From assembly GCA_041690255.1 (NCBI GenBank), contig JAWLHU010000005.1, positions 1 to 64,000 of the forward strand: a stretch of DNA of 64,000 bases, written 5' to 3'. This document shows, in pieces, positions 8,620 through 17,034 of the stretch. Within the stretch, counting starts at the first letter, position 1. The number at the start of each line of letters is the position of its first letter. The DNA is from JAWLHU01 sp041690255 (lineage in GTDB: Bacteria > Bacillota > Sulfobacillia > Symbiobacteriales > Symbiobacteriaceae). Both the position numbers and the translations under genes were made by a program. The notes beneath the pieces were generated by a model. The model was not told where the DNA came from. It did no database searches and worked only from the letters and a program-made list of their open reading frames with translations.

Positions 8620-9724
8620 TCTGTATCGCTTCTCGGCAACCACACGGGTGGTCGGTGGGCGGGGACTCCTTGCCAGCCTGGCGGATGAGGTCAGGCGTGT
8701 CGGTGTGCGCCGGCTGCTGTTGGTGACCGACCGGGGGGTACGGGCGGCCGGGCTTATCGAGCCGGTTGCCGCGGGGCTGGGTGACCTGGTCGCCGGGGTG
8801 TATGAAGGCTGCGTCCCCAACGCCGAGGCATCCACCGTGGCCGTGCTGGCGGAGCGGATCCGTGCCACCGAGGTGGATGGTCTGGTCGCTCTGGGTGGCG
8901 GCTCGGTCATGGATACCGCCAAGGCGGCGGCCATGCTGGTCACCCTGGGCGGGGAGTCGATCCTGGAGCACCAGCAGAGCAAGCTGAGCAGTCCGCTGAA
9001 GCTCCGGGTGATCTGCATTCCGACCACGGCAGGCACTGGCTCAGAGGTCTCGGTGGGGGCGGTGATCAAGGACGCCGAGCGGGGGGTGAAGATCCCCCTG
9101 GGCAGCCAGTACCTGACCCCGGACCTGGCCCTGCTGATCCCGGAGCTGACCACCGGTCTGCCGCCCGCCCTGACGGCATCCACCGGGTTCGATGCGCTGA
9201 CCCACGCGATTGAGGCCTACCTATCGCCCCGGGCCAACCCGTTCACCGATGGTCTGGCGCTGGATGCCGCCCGCCGCATCGCCCACTGGCTGCCGGTGGC
9301 CTACACGGAGCCGGCGGACCTGACGGCCCGGGAGCAGATGCTGGCCGCTGCCACCATGGCAGCCCAGGCTTTCAACAGCGCCCAGTTGGGCGCCAGCCAC
9401 GCCTTCGCCCATGCCCTTGGCGGCCTCTACGACGTGCCGCACGGGGTGGCGAACGCGATCATGCTGCCGGCGGTGATGCGCTTCAACGAGGAGGTCTGCC
9501 GGGCCCGCTGGCCCGCCCTGGCCCTGGCGTTGGGGGGCGGCGACCCGGTCAGGACGGTCGTCCAACTGCGAGCCCGGCTGGGCCTGCCCGAGCGGCTGAT
9601 CCAGGTCGGCGTGGACCCTGGCCCGGAGCTGATTCCCGCCGCCATGAGCGATCTCTACATGAAGCTGAACCCCCGCCCGGTGACGCCATCCGACGCGGAG
9701 GCGATCGTGGAGGCGGTGAGGTAG
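8612..9724 (+). CDS. Iron-containing alcohol dehydrogenase
   Basis: A 370-aa group III (Fe-dependent) alcohol dehydrogenase. It has the NAD-binding ALGGGSVMDTAK (about residue 93), PTTAGTGSE, and the metal-binding segments GFDALTHAIEAYLS and GASHAFAHALGGLYDVPHG, which carry the Asp and three His ligands. This family includes 4-hydroxybutyrate and 1,3-propanediol dehydrogenases as well as ethanol dehydrogenases, so the substrate is open. Its place among acyl-CoA genes makes a hydroxyacid or an aldehyde/alcohol interconversion plausible. Confidence 0.88.
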   Translation: MASLYRFSATTRVVGGRGLLASLADEVRRVGVRRLLLVTDRGVRAAGLIEPVAAGLGDLVAGVYEGCVPNAEASTVAVLAERIRATEVDGLVALGGGSVMDTAKAAAMLVTLGGESILEHQQSKLSSPLKLRVICIPTTAGTGSEVSVGAVIKDAERGVKIPLGSQYLTPDLALLIPELTTGLPPALTASTGFDALTHAIEAYLSPRANPFTDGLALDAARRIAHWLPVAYTEPADLTAREQMLAAATMAAQAFNSAQLGASHAFAHALGGLYDVPHGVANAIMLPAVMRFNEEVCRARWPALALALGGGDPVRTVVQLRARLGLPERLIQVGVDPGPELIPAAMSDLYMKLNPRPVTPSDAEAIVEAVR

Positions 9725-9749
9725 GTGCGACGACAAGGAGGTGCCCCAG

Positions 9750-10937
9750 ATGTACGACTTCAGCCCATCCCCTGAGCAGAAGGAGGTTCTGGCCAAGGTC
9801 GCCCGGCTCATGGACGAACTGGTCTACCCGAATGAGAAGCATGCCATTCCCCACCGGGGATTGCCTCCGGAGATCCTGAAGCCCCTCCAGCAGCGGGTCC
9901 GGGAGGAGGGGCTCTGGTGCCCCCACATGCCCAGGGAGGCCGGCGGTCTCGGCATGGGCTTCGTCACCCTGGGTCTCATGAGCGAGTATCTGGGGCGCAG
10001 CCCGATCGCCTCCCGGATCTTCAACACCCAGGCGCCGGACACCGGCAATATGGAACTGCTCTGGATGGCCGGCACCGAGGAGCAGAAGGCGAAGTACCTG
10101 AAGCCGCTCATGGATGCGGAGGTCCGCTCCTTCGTGGGGATGACCGAACCGGAGGTCTCCGGGGCGGACCCGACCCAACTGCTGACCACCGCGGTCCAGG
10201 AGGGCGATGAGTGGGTGATCAACGGCCACAAGTGGTTCGCCACCGGGGCCTACGGTGCCGCCTTCGGCATCGTCTTCGCGGTGACGGACCCCGACCAGCC
10301 GCCGCACAAGGCTGCATCGGCCTTCCTGGTCGATGTGACCACCCCGGGGTTCGAACTGGTCCGGGAGGTGCCGGTCATGGGCGAACACTCCGAGGGCGGC
10401 CATTGCGAGCTCCGCTTCACCGACATGCGGGTGCCCGCCAGGAATATGCTCGGCGGGCGAGGTGAAGGATTCAAGCTGGCCCAGATGCGGCTCGGCCCGG
10501 GGCGGATCACCCACGCCATGCGCTGGCTGGGCACATCGAACCGTGCCTTCGAGATGATGGTCAACTACTCGCTGAAGCGGCAGACCCGGGGCAAACCCCT
10601 GGCCGAGTTCCAGACGATCCAGAGCTGGATCGCCGACTCGGCGGCAGAGATGCAGGCGGCACGCCTGCTGACGCTGCATGCCGCCTGGAAGATGGACCAG
10701 GGCGAGGATGCCCGGGTCGAGATCTCGCTGATCAAGTTCTGGGGCGCCAAGGTGCTGCACGATGTGCTGGACCGGGCGATCCAGGTCCACGGCGCCCTGG
10801 GCTTCTCCGAGGATATCCCGCTCTCGGGCTGGTACCGGGAGGCCCGTGCCGCCCGCATTTACGATGGGCCGGACGAGGTGCATCGCATGGTCGTGGCCAA
10901 GCGGATCCTGAAAGATTTCGCTACGAATCCGCGCTGA
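9750..10937 (+). CDS. Acyl-CoA dehydrogenase, ACAD10/11-like subtype
   Basis: A 395-aa acyl-CoA dehydrogenase-fold protein. The GTG at 9741 lies inside the ribosome site, so the ATG at 9750 (AAGGAGGTG, 6 nt upstream) is the start. It differs from the operon's first dehydrogenase at the C-terminal active-site segment: IYDGPDEVHRMVVAKRIL, with Asp where common ACADs have Glu. I associate that pattern with the ACAD10/11 and LvaC-like subgroup, some of which act on 4-phospho-acyl-CoA made by a phosphotransferase partner. A matching phosphotransferase is encoded at 24124. It is the last gene of the operon; its 3' end overlaps the convergent gene at 10921 by 17 bp. Confidence 0.82.
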   Translation: MYDFSPSPEQKEVLAKVARLMDELVYPNEKHAIPHRGLPPEILKPLQQRVREEGLWCPHMPREAGGLGMGFVTLGLMSEYLGRSPIASRIFNTQAPDTGNMELLWMAGTEEQKAKYLKPLMDAEVRSFVGMTEPEVSGADPTQLLTTAVQEGDEWVINGHKWFATGAYGAAFGIVFAVTDPDQPPHKAASAFLVDVTTPGFELVREVPVMGEHSEGGHCELRFTDMRVPARNMLGGRGEGFKLAQMRLGPGRITHAMRWLGTSNRAFEMMVNYSLKRQTRGKPLAEFQTIQSWIADSAAEMQAARLLTLHAAWKMDQGEDARVEISLIKFWGAKVLHDVLDRAIQVHGALGFSEDIPLSGWYREARAARIYDGPDEVHRMVVAKRILKDFATNPR

Positions 10938-11736
10938 TACTTGGCGGCGTCCCGCAGTGGGGGCAGTAGTTCCAGGTGGCCTGGAGCGGTCTGCCGCAGG
11001 AGTGACAAGGGGCTCTGGGCCCGGTGCCGCGCACCAGGAGGTAAGCGCCAAGCCCGACCAGGTTGGCGGCGAGGGCGATCATACCCCAGGCCAGGGCTCG
11101 CTCTCCCCGTCGCCGCGCATCGAGGAAGATAGCGATGGCCGTCAGGAGCCAGTAGGAGAGGAATGCTGTGAATCCAAGTGCGGGTAGCAACAGGGGCCAC
11201 GAGTTCCTCCAGTAGGGCTTTCCCAGCAGGTAAGCGGGTCTGACTGCGACAAACCGCCCCTGCTCCATGCCAAGCCAGAGCGTGTCACCTACCAGATACC
11301 GCCCGGAGTAGGGGAAGGAGGCGCCGGTCTTCGCGTGGGCATAGGCGTAGGTAGGCGGGCCCTCGGGCGGGCGGGTGAGCTCCCAGAGGGTCGAGTCGCC
11401 GATCACGATCTCCTTGGCATTCTGTCCGTCCCATCCGGAGGGATGGCTGGCCACCACCTGTCCATCCGGTGTGATGATCGCCAGGTGGGTGTAGGGGCGC
11501 TCCCTCTCCTGGAACATCTGCTCCAGTTGGGCTGCGGGGTCCCACCCCTGGAACCCTTTGTGCTGTCTTGTCGGTTCGAGGAGGTCGTGGTACCAATCCA
11601 TCATCTGAGCGTCGGGGACTTCCCTTCGCTGGGCAAAATGTGCCAGCAGCACCGTCGCCACCAGCAGGGCCCAGACGCTCAGGCTGATCACCGCCCCCCG
11701 TGTTGCCCAATTGCTGTGCCGGAAGAAGGCCCTCAT
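10921..11736 (-). CDS. Membrane protein with extracytoplasmic sensor-like domain and C-terminal zinc ribbon
   Basis: A 271-aa protein. It has an N-terminal transmembrane helix (about residues 14-34), a roughly 140-residue outer domain with a PAS/Cache-like stretch (THLAIITPDGQVVASHPSGWDGQ), two more membrane helices (about 184-206 and 218-238) and a C-terminal zinc ribbon, CHSCGRP...CPHCG. The ATG has AAGGGGGT upstream. It lies 6 bp after the small membrane gene 11743-12087 and is probably co-transcribed with it. The collapsed sigma-factor remnant upstream suggests it was once part of an ECF signalling operon. Function unknown. Confidence 0.6.
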   Translation of the reverse strand: MRAFFRHSNWATRGAVISLSVWALLVATVLLAHFAQRREVPDAQMMDWYHDLLEPTRQHKGFQGWDPAAQLEQMFQERERPYTHLAIITPDGQVVASHPSGWDGQNAKEIVIGDSTLWELTRPPEGPPTYAYAHAKTGASFPYSGRYLVGDTLWLGMEQGRFVAVRPAYLLGKPYWRNSWPLLLPALGFTAFLSYWLLTAIAIFLDARRRGERALAWGMIALAANLVGLGAYLLVRGTGPRAPCHSCGRPLQATWNYCPHCGTPPSISADS

Positions 11737-11742
11737 CTGTCG

Positions 11743-12087
11743 CTACCCCCTTGCGGTCATCCGGCGCTGGATCACCAGGGCGCCGAGGACGACTATGCTT
11801 GCTACTCCCGCCAGCCCAGCCAGCGCCAGCATCCAGCCGGGGAAGATTGGGACTTCGTATCGAATCGATACGCCCAGCAGGGTTGCCACGGTGGCGAACC
11901 CGCCGCACAGGCCCCAGAAGAGCCGGGACTCATCATCCTGTGCAGGCGGCGCCGGCTGACTCTCTGTCGCAGCCGCCAGTCGTGCCACCAGTGCTGCGGC
12001 CTTTCGCTGGTCGGCTTCCAGCGGTGGAAGGGAATCCAGCAACGCCGCTACGGCGTCAAACGGGTCCTCGCGCTTCTCGTTGGCCAT
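11743..12087 (-). CDS. Small two-helix membrane protein, possible anti-sigma remnant
   Basis: A 114-aa protein with a soluble N-terminal half (MANEKREDPFDAVAALLDSLPPLEADQRKAAALVARLAA) and two transmembrane helices near the C-terminus. The ATG at 12087 has AAGGAGAG about 8 nt upstream. Its frame is continuous with the sigma-factor remnant upstream, with no stop between, so a longer fused product is also possible. The order (sigma remnant, this gene, sensor-like membrane gene) suggests a former anti-sigma or accessory factor. No known domain is recognised. Confidence 0.55.
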   Translation of the reverse strand: MANEKREDPFDAVAALLDSLPPLEADQRKAAALVARLAAATESQPAPPAQDDESRLFWGLCGGFATVATLLGVSIRYEVPIFPGWMLALAGLAGVASIVVLGALVIQRRMTARG

Positions 12088-12384
12088 GCAGATTCTCTCC
12101 TTCCTGTCATCCGGCGCCCGGATTGGTGCCTCCGTCTCCAGGGGCGTTGACTCATGCCCGGATTCCCGGCGCCGAATCTGTTTGCGGGCCGCATCCCGCC
12201 AGAGGTTGGTGGCGATCCGGTAGAGCCACGGCTTGACAGAGACGTCCCGCGGGGCTCTCAAAGAGCGGAGCGCTCGGAGCCAGGTCTCCTGGACCAGGTC
12301 CCCGGCGGCCCATCGGGCGGCCAGCCACTCGTCGGAGTACTCCACAGAAAACCGAGCCCCCTTGCATCGCTGTTCTCCGTCTTC
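12088..12384 (-). pseudogene. Collapsed ECF sigma-factor gene (region 2 remnant)
   Basis: In the frame leading into the 114-aa gene, residues read DEWLAARWAAGDLVQETWLRALRSL, then KPWLYRIATNLWRDAARKQIRRRESG. This is recognisable ECF region 2, but about 30-40 residues between AAGDL and VQETW appear deleted. All of region 4 is missing: the frame passes directly into the next gene. Without region 4 it cannot recognise a -35 element. It lies beside the hairpin-repeat field (12480-13275), which may have promoted the deletions. Confidence 0.65.
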
Positions 12385-12479
12385 ATCCGGTAGGACGCCT
12401 GACCTACACAAAAGTTCAAAGGTAATGGAGAAAAGGGAAAGCCGGGCGGCAAAGAGCGCCCAGGTGAGACACATGGTCT

Positions 12480-13010
12480 CCCGGCGGAGAAAGGGAGTTC
12501 ATCATGCAGGATAGTGGCGGGATGGCGATTGACGGTGTTTAGGAAATCAGCCTGAAGCGCCAGATCTTCCGGCGCTTCAGGCTGATGACCAAGTGGTTCG
12601 GGCATGAATCAGGCCGCAGTGATCTGCAGGACCAGGGTGGTGCGTCCGTCATCCAGGGAAGCCGGATTCCGCCACTTTTTCCCAGGGCGAGCGTAGGTCA
12701 AGTGGGAAATTCTAGCGGAACGACGCATTTGAAGGGCCTGTTCACCCACAAATCGCTCTTGTGGTGCCTCAGAGGGCGCATATTGGCCTGGGTCAGGCCG
12801 AAAAAGGGTGTTTCCCTCACCTCCAGGCCCCTTTTTTTGCAGATTCCGCTACATTTTCCCACATGGGCGAGAGACTCGCCGGGAATTTCTGGTGGAACCG
12901 GCTGGTAGAGCCGCCCTGGCCACCAGCCATGCAAGAATCCTGTACCGATGCGCCCCGAATTCCCGGCTCGAACTGTCTCCACATCGTTGACACGTTCCGG
13001 CCGTGGGGTG
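12480..13010. repeat. Dispersed non-coding hairpin repeat, copy 1
   Basis: About 400 bp of this stretch is closely repeated at 36067-36550. It holds two imperfect hairpins. Hairpin A (12665-12721) has arms GATTCCGCCAC..TTTCCC and GGGAAA..TAGCGGAAC. Hairpin B (12842-12899) has arms GATTCCGCTAC..TTTTCCC and GGGAATTTCTGGTGGAACC. Both loops carry GGGCGAG. A T-rich CCTTTTTTTG tract precedes hairpin B. Relative to the other copy, 12532-12667 is an insertion containing a 16-bp perfect palindrome. No convincing ORF is present. Confidence 0.7.
12546..12586. repeat. 16-bp perfect inverted repeat
   Basis: ATCAGCCTGAAGCGCC and its exact reverse complement are separated by 9 nt. There is no T-run on either side, so a simple intrinsic terminator is unlikely. 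It lies in the segment unique to repeat copy 1. Confidence 0.7.
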
Positions 13011-13275
13011 CGACCTGGGGAAGCAGGGTTCCGTAACGTTTTTCCGGGGGCGAGAGCACGCCGATTCGAAATTCGTTGCGGAAACACGCTTTCGAAGGGC
13101 CGAGTCACCCCCCAAGCCGCTCTGGGGGGTCCTCAGGGGGCACATATTGGCCCGGATCAGGCCGAAAAAGGGTGGTTCCGTCACCTCCAGGCCCCAGCGT
13201 TGGCGGATTCCGTCACGTTTTTTCGCATGGGGCGAGAAACTCGCCGGAAATTGCTTATGGAACCCGGCCCCGTCG
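13011..13275. repeat. Dispersed hairpin repeat, copy 2 (divergent, tandem to copy 1)
   Basis: A diverged copy with the same order of parts: hairpin A (13029-13085, GTTCCGTAACG / TTGCGGAAAC), a middle block matching copy 1 (GGCCCGGATCAGGCCGAAAA near 13150), and hairpin B (13204-13263) with GGGGCGAG in the loop. It ends at the stop codon of the minus-strand ABC gene. Confidence 0.65.
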
Positions 13276-15030
13276 CTATGCCTCCTGGTCCCATAGCTCC
13301 CGCATCTCCTCGGAGCGTGCCAGCAGCTCTTCGAGCCGGCCCCGGTCCGCGACCCGGCCCTCTTTCAGGAGGATGATCTGGTCGGCCCGGCGCAGGGCGG
13401 CCCTCCGGTTGGAGACCGCCAGGCAGGTGGTGCCCGGCCGGCTGGCGACCCGCTCCCAGAGCGCCTGCTCGGTCTCGACATCCAGCGCACTGGAGAGGTC
13501 ATCGAAGATGAGCAACGAGGGCTCCCGCACGAACATGCGGGCCGCCGCCGTCCGCTGGACCTGGCCGCCCGAGAGGCGGACGCCCCGGGAGCCGACCAGG
13601 GTCTGAAGGCCCTGCTCCATGGAGGCCAGGTCCCGGTCCAGCACGGCGGCGTGGATCGCCCCGGCCAGGTCGGCCTGCTCCTCCGGCATCCCCATGAGGA
13701 TGTTGGCCTTGAGCGTCTCGCTGAAGAGGACCGGTACCTGCGGGGTCACGGCGCAGCGGGGCGGCTGAAAGAAGGTGTCCGGCCGCTCCACCAGGCGCCC
13801 GTTCCAGCGGATCTCCCCGGCCTGGGCCGGCAGCAGGCCGGTCAACGCCCGGACCAGGGTCGACTTGCCGGAGCCGATCCGCCCGGCGACGACGGCGAAG
13901 CTGCCGGCACGGAGTTCCAGGTCCACAGCGGAGATGCCCCTCCCCGACTCCGGATGCTGGTAGGTCAGACCGGTGATGCTCAGGCGCTCCAGCCGGTCCG
14001 CATCGGTCCGCTCGGGCTGCACCGGCTCCGGGATCGCACCGACAAAATGCATGGGCTTGCGGGCGACCAGCGTCTCGGTCGGGGCGCCCTGCAACAGCAC
14101 CCGGAGTCGCTCCACCGCAACGCCGGTCTGCTTGAAGAAGGCCACGAACATGCCGATGCTCTGCGTCCGGCTGGTGAAGAACTCCATGTAGTAGATGAAG
14201 AGGGCGAACTCACCGATCGTGAACGCCCCGCCCTCGATCGCCCGAGCCGAGAGCAGGAGGATCAGCCCTGTACCCAGGGAGACAAAGCTGCCCATGATCG
14301 CATCGAGCAGGTGGGTCAGGAGCCGGTCCCGGACCATGAGGGTGCGACGCCGGTCGTTCACCGCCCGGAGGTGCTCCACCACCCGCTCCTCGGCACCGGC
14401 GACCTGAATCGCCTGGACGGCTCCGAAGACCTCGTTGATCATACCGGTCGCCTGCGCGGTCGCCTCCCGGCTGCGCCGCCGGTTCATCTCCAACTGGTTG
14501 GTCGCCGCCCGGGCGAGGGCCAGGACCAGTACCAGCGGCAGGAGAACGAGGAGCGTCATCTTCACGCTGATTGAGAGCAGAATGGTGAGCGATGCGATCA
14601 TGAAGACGACATAGCCGATGCCGTCGAGCAGGTGGTCGGTCATCAGCATCGCCTCTTCCGCATCGTCGCGGAAGCGATTGAGCGATTCGCCGGCCGGTTC
14701 GGGCAGCGCTGCTGCACCGGGCATGGAGAGCACTCGCTCCAGCAGGTTCCGCCGGAGGATCCCCCCGTAGATCCGGGCGTTCACGGCTCCGCCGGGAAAG
14801 GCAGCCACCGACCAGGCCCAGCGAGCCAGCCCCGAAGCGACCAGTAGCGCGACGATCGCCCAGACTGAGAGTGAGACCGCCTGATCGCCCGTCAGCTTGT
14901 CGAAGAAGAGCTTGGTCAACTGGCCGGGCAGCATGGGGCCGAGTTCCATGCCGATCCAGAGCAGGACGTTGACCAGGTAGATCCACGGGGAGTAGCAGAT
15001 CAGGCGCCAGACAAAACGGCCCGTGCTCAT
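13276..15030 (-). CDS. ABC exporter subunit with degenerate nucleotide site
   Basis: A 584-aa half-transporter: six-helix membrane domain (about residues 1-310), then an ATPase domain. Walker A is GRIGSGKST and the signature LSGGQ is intact. Walker B reads LLIFDD, so the catalytic Glu is Asp, and the switch histidine segment reads AVSNRRAAL with Asn in place of His. These losses mark the degenerate half of a heterodimeric exporter. The ATG (GAGGAGGTG upstream) overlaps the partner gene by 4 bp. The substrate is unknown; relatives such as BmrC/D and TM287/288 export drugs or peptides. Confidence 0.9.
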   Translation of the reverse strand: MSTGRFVWRLICYSPWIYLVNVLLWIGMELGPMLPGQLTKLFFDKLTGDQAVSLSVWAIVALLVASGLARWAWSVAAFPGGAVNARIYGGILRRNLLERVLSMPGAAALPEPAGESLNRFRDDAEEAMLMTDHLLDGIGYVVFMIASLTILLSISVKMTLLVLLPLVLVLALARAATNQLEMNRRRSREATAQATGMINEVFGAVQAIQVAGAEERVVEHLRAVNDRRRTLMVRDRLLTHLLDAIMGSFVSLGTGLILLLSARAIEGGAFTIGEFALFIYYMEFFTSRTQSIGMFVAFFKQTGVAVERLRVLLQGAPTETLVARKPMHFVGAIPEPVQPERTDADRLERLSITGLTYQHPESGRGISAVDLELRAGSFAVVAGRIGSGKSTLVRALTGLLPAQAGEIRWNGRLVERPDTFFQPPRCAVTPQVPVLFSETLKANILMGMPEEQADLAGAIHAAVLDRDLASMEQGLQTLVGSRGVRLSGGQVQRTAAARMFVREPSLLIFDDLSSALDVETEQALWERVASRPGTTCLAVSNRRAALRRADQIILLKEGRVADRGRLEELLARSEEMRELWDQEA

Positions 15031-16772
15031 GCCAGCACCTCCTCAAGACCGGTGCGGAGCAGGGTGGCAAAGCGGGAGTCCGGGTTCGCCGCCAGAGCCG
15101 CCCGGTCACCCTCCTCCAGGATCGCCCCATCCTCCAGGATCAGGATTCGATCGGCCCGCTGCACCGTAGCCAGCCGGTGGGCGATGATGATCCCGGTCCG
15201 GCCGGCCAACAGCCGGGTGATCGCCTGTTCCACCAACCGTTCCGTCGCCGGATCGAGGCGGGAGGAGGCCTCGTCCAAGATGATCAGGCCGGGGTCTGCC
15301 AGGAAGACCCGGGCAAAGGTGAGCAGTTGCGCCTCGCCGGCGGAGAGCCCCGCACCGCCGCCATCCAGCAGGGTGTCGAGCCCCCGGGGCAGGGCTCCCA
15401 GCCAGGGCCTCAGCCCGAGTTCCTCCAGGACGGCCGCGAGGCGCTCATCGGGAATCGTGGGGTCGAAGAAGGTCAGGTTGTCGCGCACCGTGGCGGCGAA
15501 GAGCTGGACATCTTGGGTCACAAAGCCGACCCGGCTCCGCAGCTCCCGCAGCCGGGCTGCCGTCAGGGGGGTACCGCCCAGGTGGACCTCGCCCTCGGTC
15601 GGGTCGTAGAGCCGGAGGAGGAGCCGGGCCAGAGTGGACTTGCCGCTGCCGGTCCGACCGAGCAGACCCAGGACCTGACCGGGCTGCAGGGTGAAGCTAA
15701 CCGCCCGCAGCACCGGCTCGCCTGGCTCGTAGGCGAAGGCGAGATCCTGACAGCGGACCGACAGGGCACCCGGGGGGATGGGGGCGCCTGGTCCATCGAC
15801 CAGATTCGATCGGGTCTCCATGAGATCGGCCACCCGGTCGATCGAGCCGCCGGCCTTCTGCAGGTCCTGCAGTTGGACCCGGATCTGCTCCAGTGGCCGG
15901 TTGATGAGTTGCGTGTAGTGGAAGAGGAGGTAGACGGTGCCCAGGCTGATCTTGCCCGTCAGGTAGAGGTAGGCGCCCAGTCCGAGCACGACCGCATCGC
16001 CCGCGGCAAAGATCGTGATCGTCGAGCCCCAGGTGACCGAGACGGTCAGCGCCGCCCGAATGCTCCGGTAGGTCACGGTACGGAAGAGGTGGAAGAAGCG
16101 GTGCATCACATAGGACTCGGCACCGCTGGCCCGGATTGCCTCGGTTCCAGCCAGTTGCTCGCCCAGGAAGCCGTAGAACTCGGCCCAGGCCTGGCGGGTG
16201 CGGGCAAAGAAGGGGGCGGCCCAGGCCCGGACCCGGAGCAGTACCAGGAGGGTGATGACGGCGAAGAGGCCCATGGCAAGGCCGGCCCGCCAGTCCTCCA
16301 GGGCGAGGGCGATCAGCACGCCGGCCAGCAGGAGCAGGTTGCCGGTCATCTGCACGATCATCTGGGCGAAGAAGTTGGAGAGGTCGGTCACGTCGCCATC
16401 GATCCGTTCGACCATCTCGCCCGGGGTGTGGGCCTTGTGCCAACCTAGGTCGAGCTTGAGTGCGTGGGCGATCAGATCGGCCCGCAGATTGTTGGTGGCG
16501 GACCAACCGACCAGTTCGCTCAGGTAGCGGACCAGGACGGCGACCCCCTGTCCGACCAGGGCGATCAGCATGAAGGCGAGCGCCAGCCAGGGCAGGGCGG
16601 CCGAGTCTGAGCCTTCCAGGGCGGTGTCCAGGAACCGGCGGACGATCTGGGGCGGGTAGAGCTGGAGCAGGGTCCCGACGGCGAGGAGGAGGGCCAGCAG
16701 CGACACGCGTTGCCACTGGGGGGCGAGGTAGGCGGCCAGGAGGCGCAGGTAGCGCCGGAGGGGGAGTTGCAT
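15027..16772 (-). CDS. ABC exporter subunit with canonical Walker B
   Basis: A 581-aa half-transporter, first gene of the exporter operon. It has a six-helix membrane domain (about residues 15-310), Walker A GRTGSGKST, Walker B LIILDEASSRLD with the catalytic Glu, and the switch His in IIIAHRLATV. Its signature is LSAGE instead of LSGGQ. Combined with its partner, one composite site is fully canonical (this Walker A/B plus the partner's LSGGQ) and the other is degenerate on both sides. The ATG has GGAGG upstream. The leader contains the hairpin at 16825-16865. Confidence 0.9.
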   Translation of the reverse strand: MQLPLRRYLRLLAAYLAPQWQRVSLLALLLAVGTLLQLYPPQIVRRFLDTALEGSDSAALPWLALAFMLIALVGQGVAVLVRYLSELVGWSATNNLRADLIAHALKLDLGWHKAHTPGEMVERIDGDVTDLSNFFAQMIVQMTGNLLLLAGVLIALALEDWRAGLAMGLFAVITLLVLLRVRAWAAPFFARTRQAWAEFYGFLGEQLAGTEAIRASGAESYVMHRFFHLFRTVTYRSIRAALTVSVTWGSTITIFAAGDAVVLGLGAYLYLTGKISLGTVYLLFHYTQLINRPLEQIRVQLQDLQKAGGSIDRVADLMETRSNLVDGPGAPIPPGALSVRCQDLAFAYEPGEPVLRAVSFTLQPGQVLGLLGRTGSGKSTLARLLLRLYDPTEGEVHLGGTPLTAARLRELRSRVGFVTQDVQLFAATVRDNLTFFDPTIPDERLAAVLEELGLRPWLGALPRGLDTLLDGGGAGLSAGEAQLLTFARVFLADPGLIILDEASSRLDPATERLVEQAITRLLAGRTGIIIAHRLATVQRADRILILEDGAILEEGDRAALAANPDSRFATLLRTGLEEVLA

Positions 16773-16824
16773 GACGACCTCCGTGAATGAGGGGAGTATG
16801 ACGGCCCCTCTACTAGACGCAGAA

Positions 16825-16865
16825 CCGGGCAGAAAGATCGGCTATGAACCAATCTTTCCGCCCGG
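16825..16865 (-). ncRNA. 17-bp RNA hairpin in the leader of the ABC exporter operon
   Basis: Read on the minus strand, CCGGGCGGAAAGATTGG pairs with CCGATCTTTCTGCCCGG over 17 bp around a 7-nt loop, including two G-U pairs. On the plus strand the same two positions would be A-C mismatches, so the structure favours a minus-strand transcript. It lies about 53 bp upstream of the exporter start. No U-run follows, so it may be an attenuator part, a regulator site or a stabilising element. Confidence 0.6.
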
Positions 16866-17034
16866 ACTTCACGCTCTCCTGATCACTCCGTCTCGATGGC
16901 TTGAGGCGCCCGGGCCGCCGCAACGGTTCCGAGAAAGTTCACAAGGTAACTTATGCCGTTCAAAAGGAGTACTGATAGCAGCCCTAGAAGTAGCACAAAC
17001 CTTACTATTCGGTGAGTAAAAGAGGGATGGCAGG

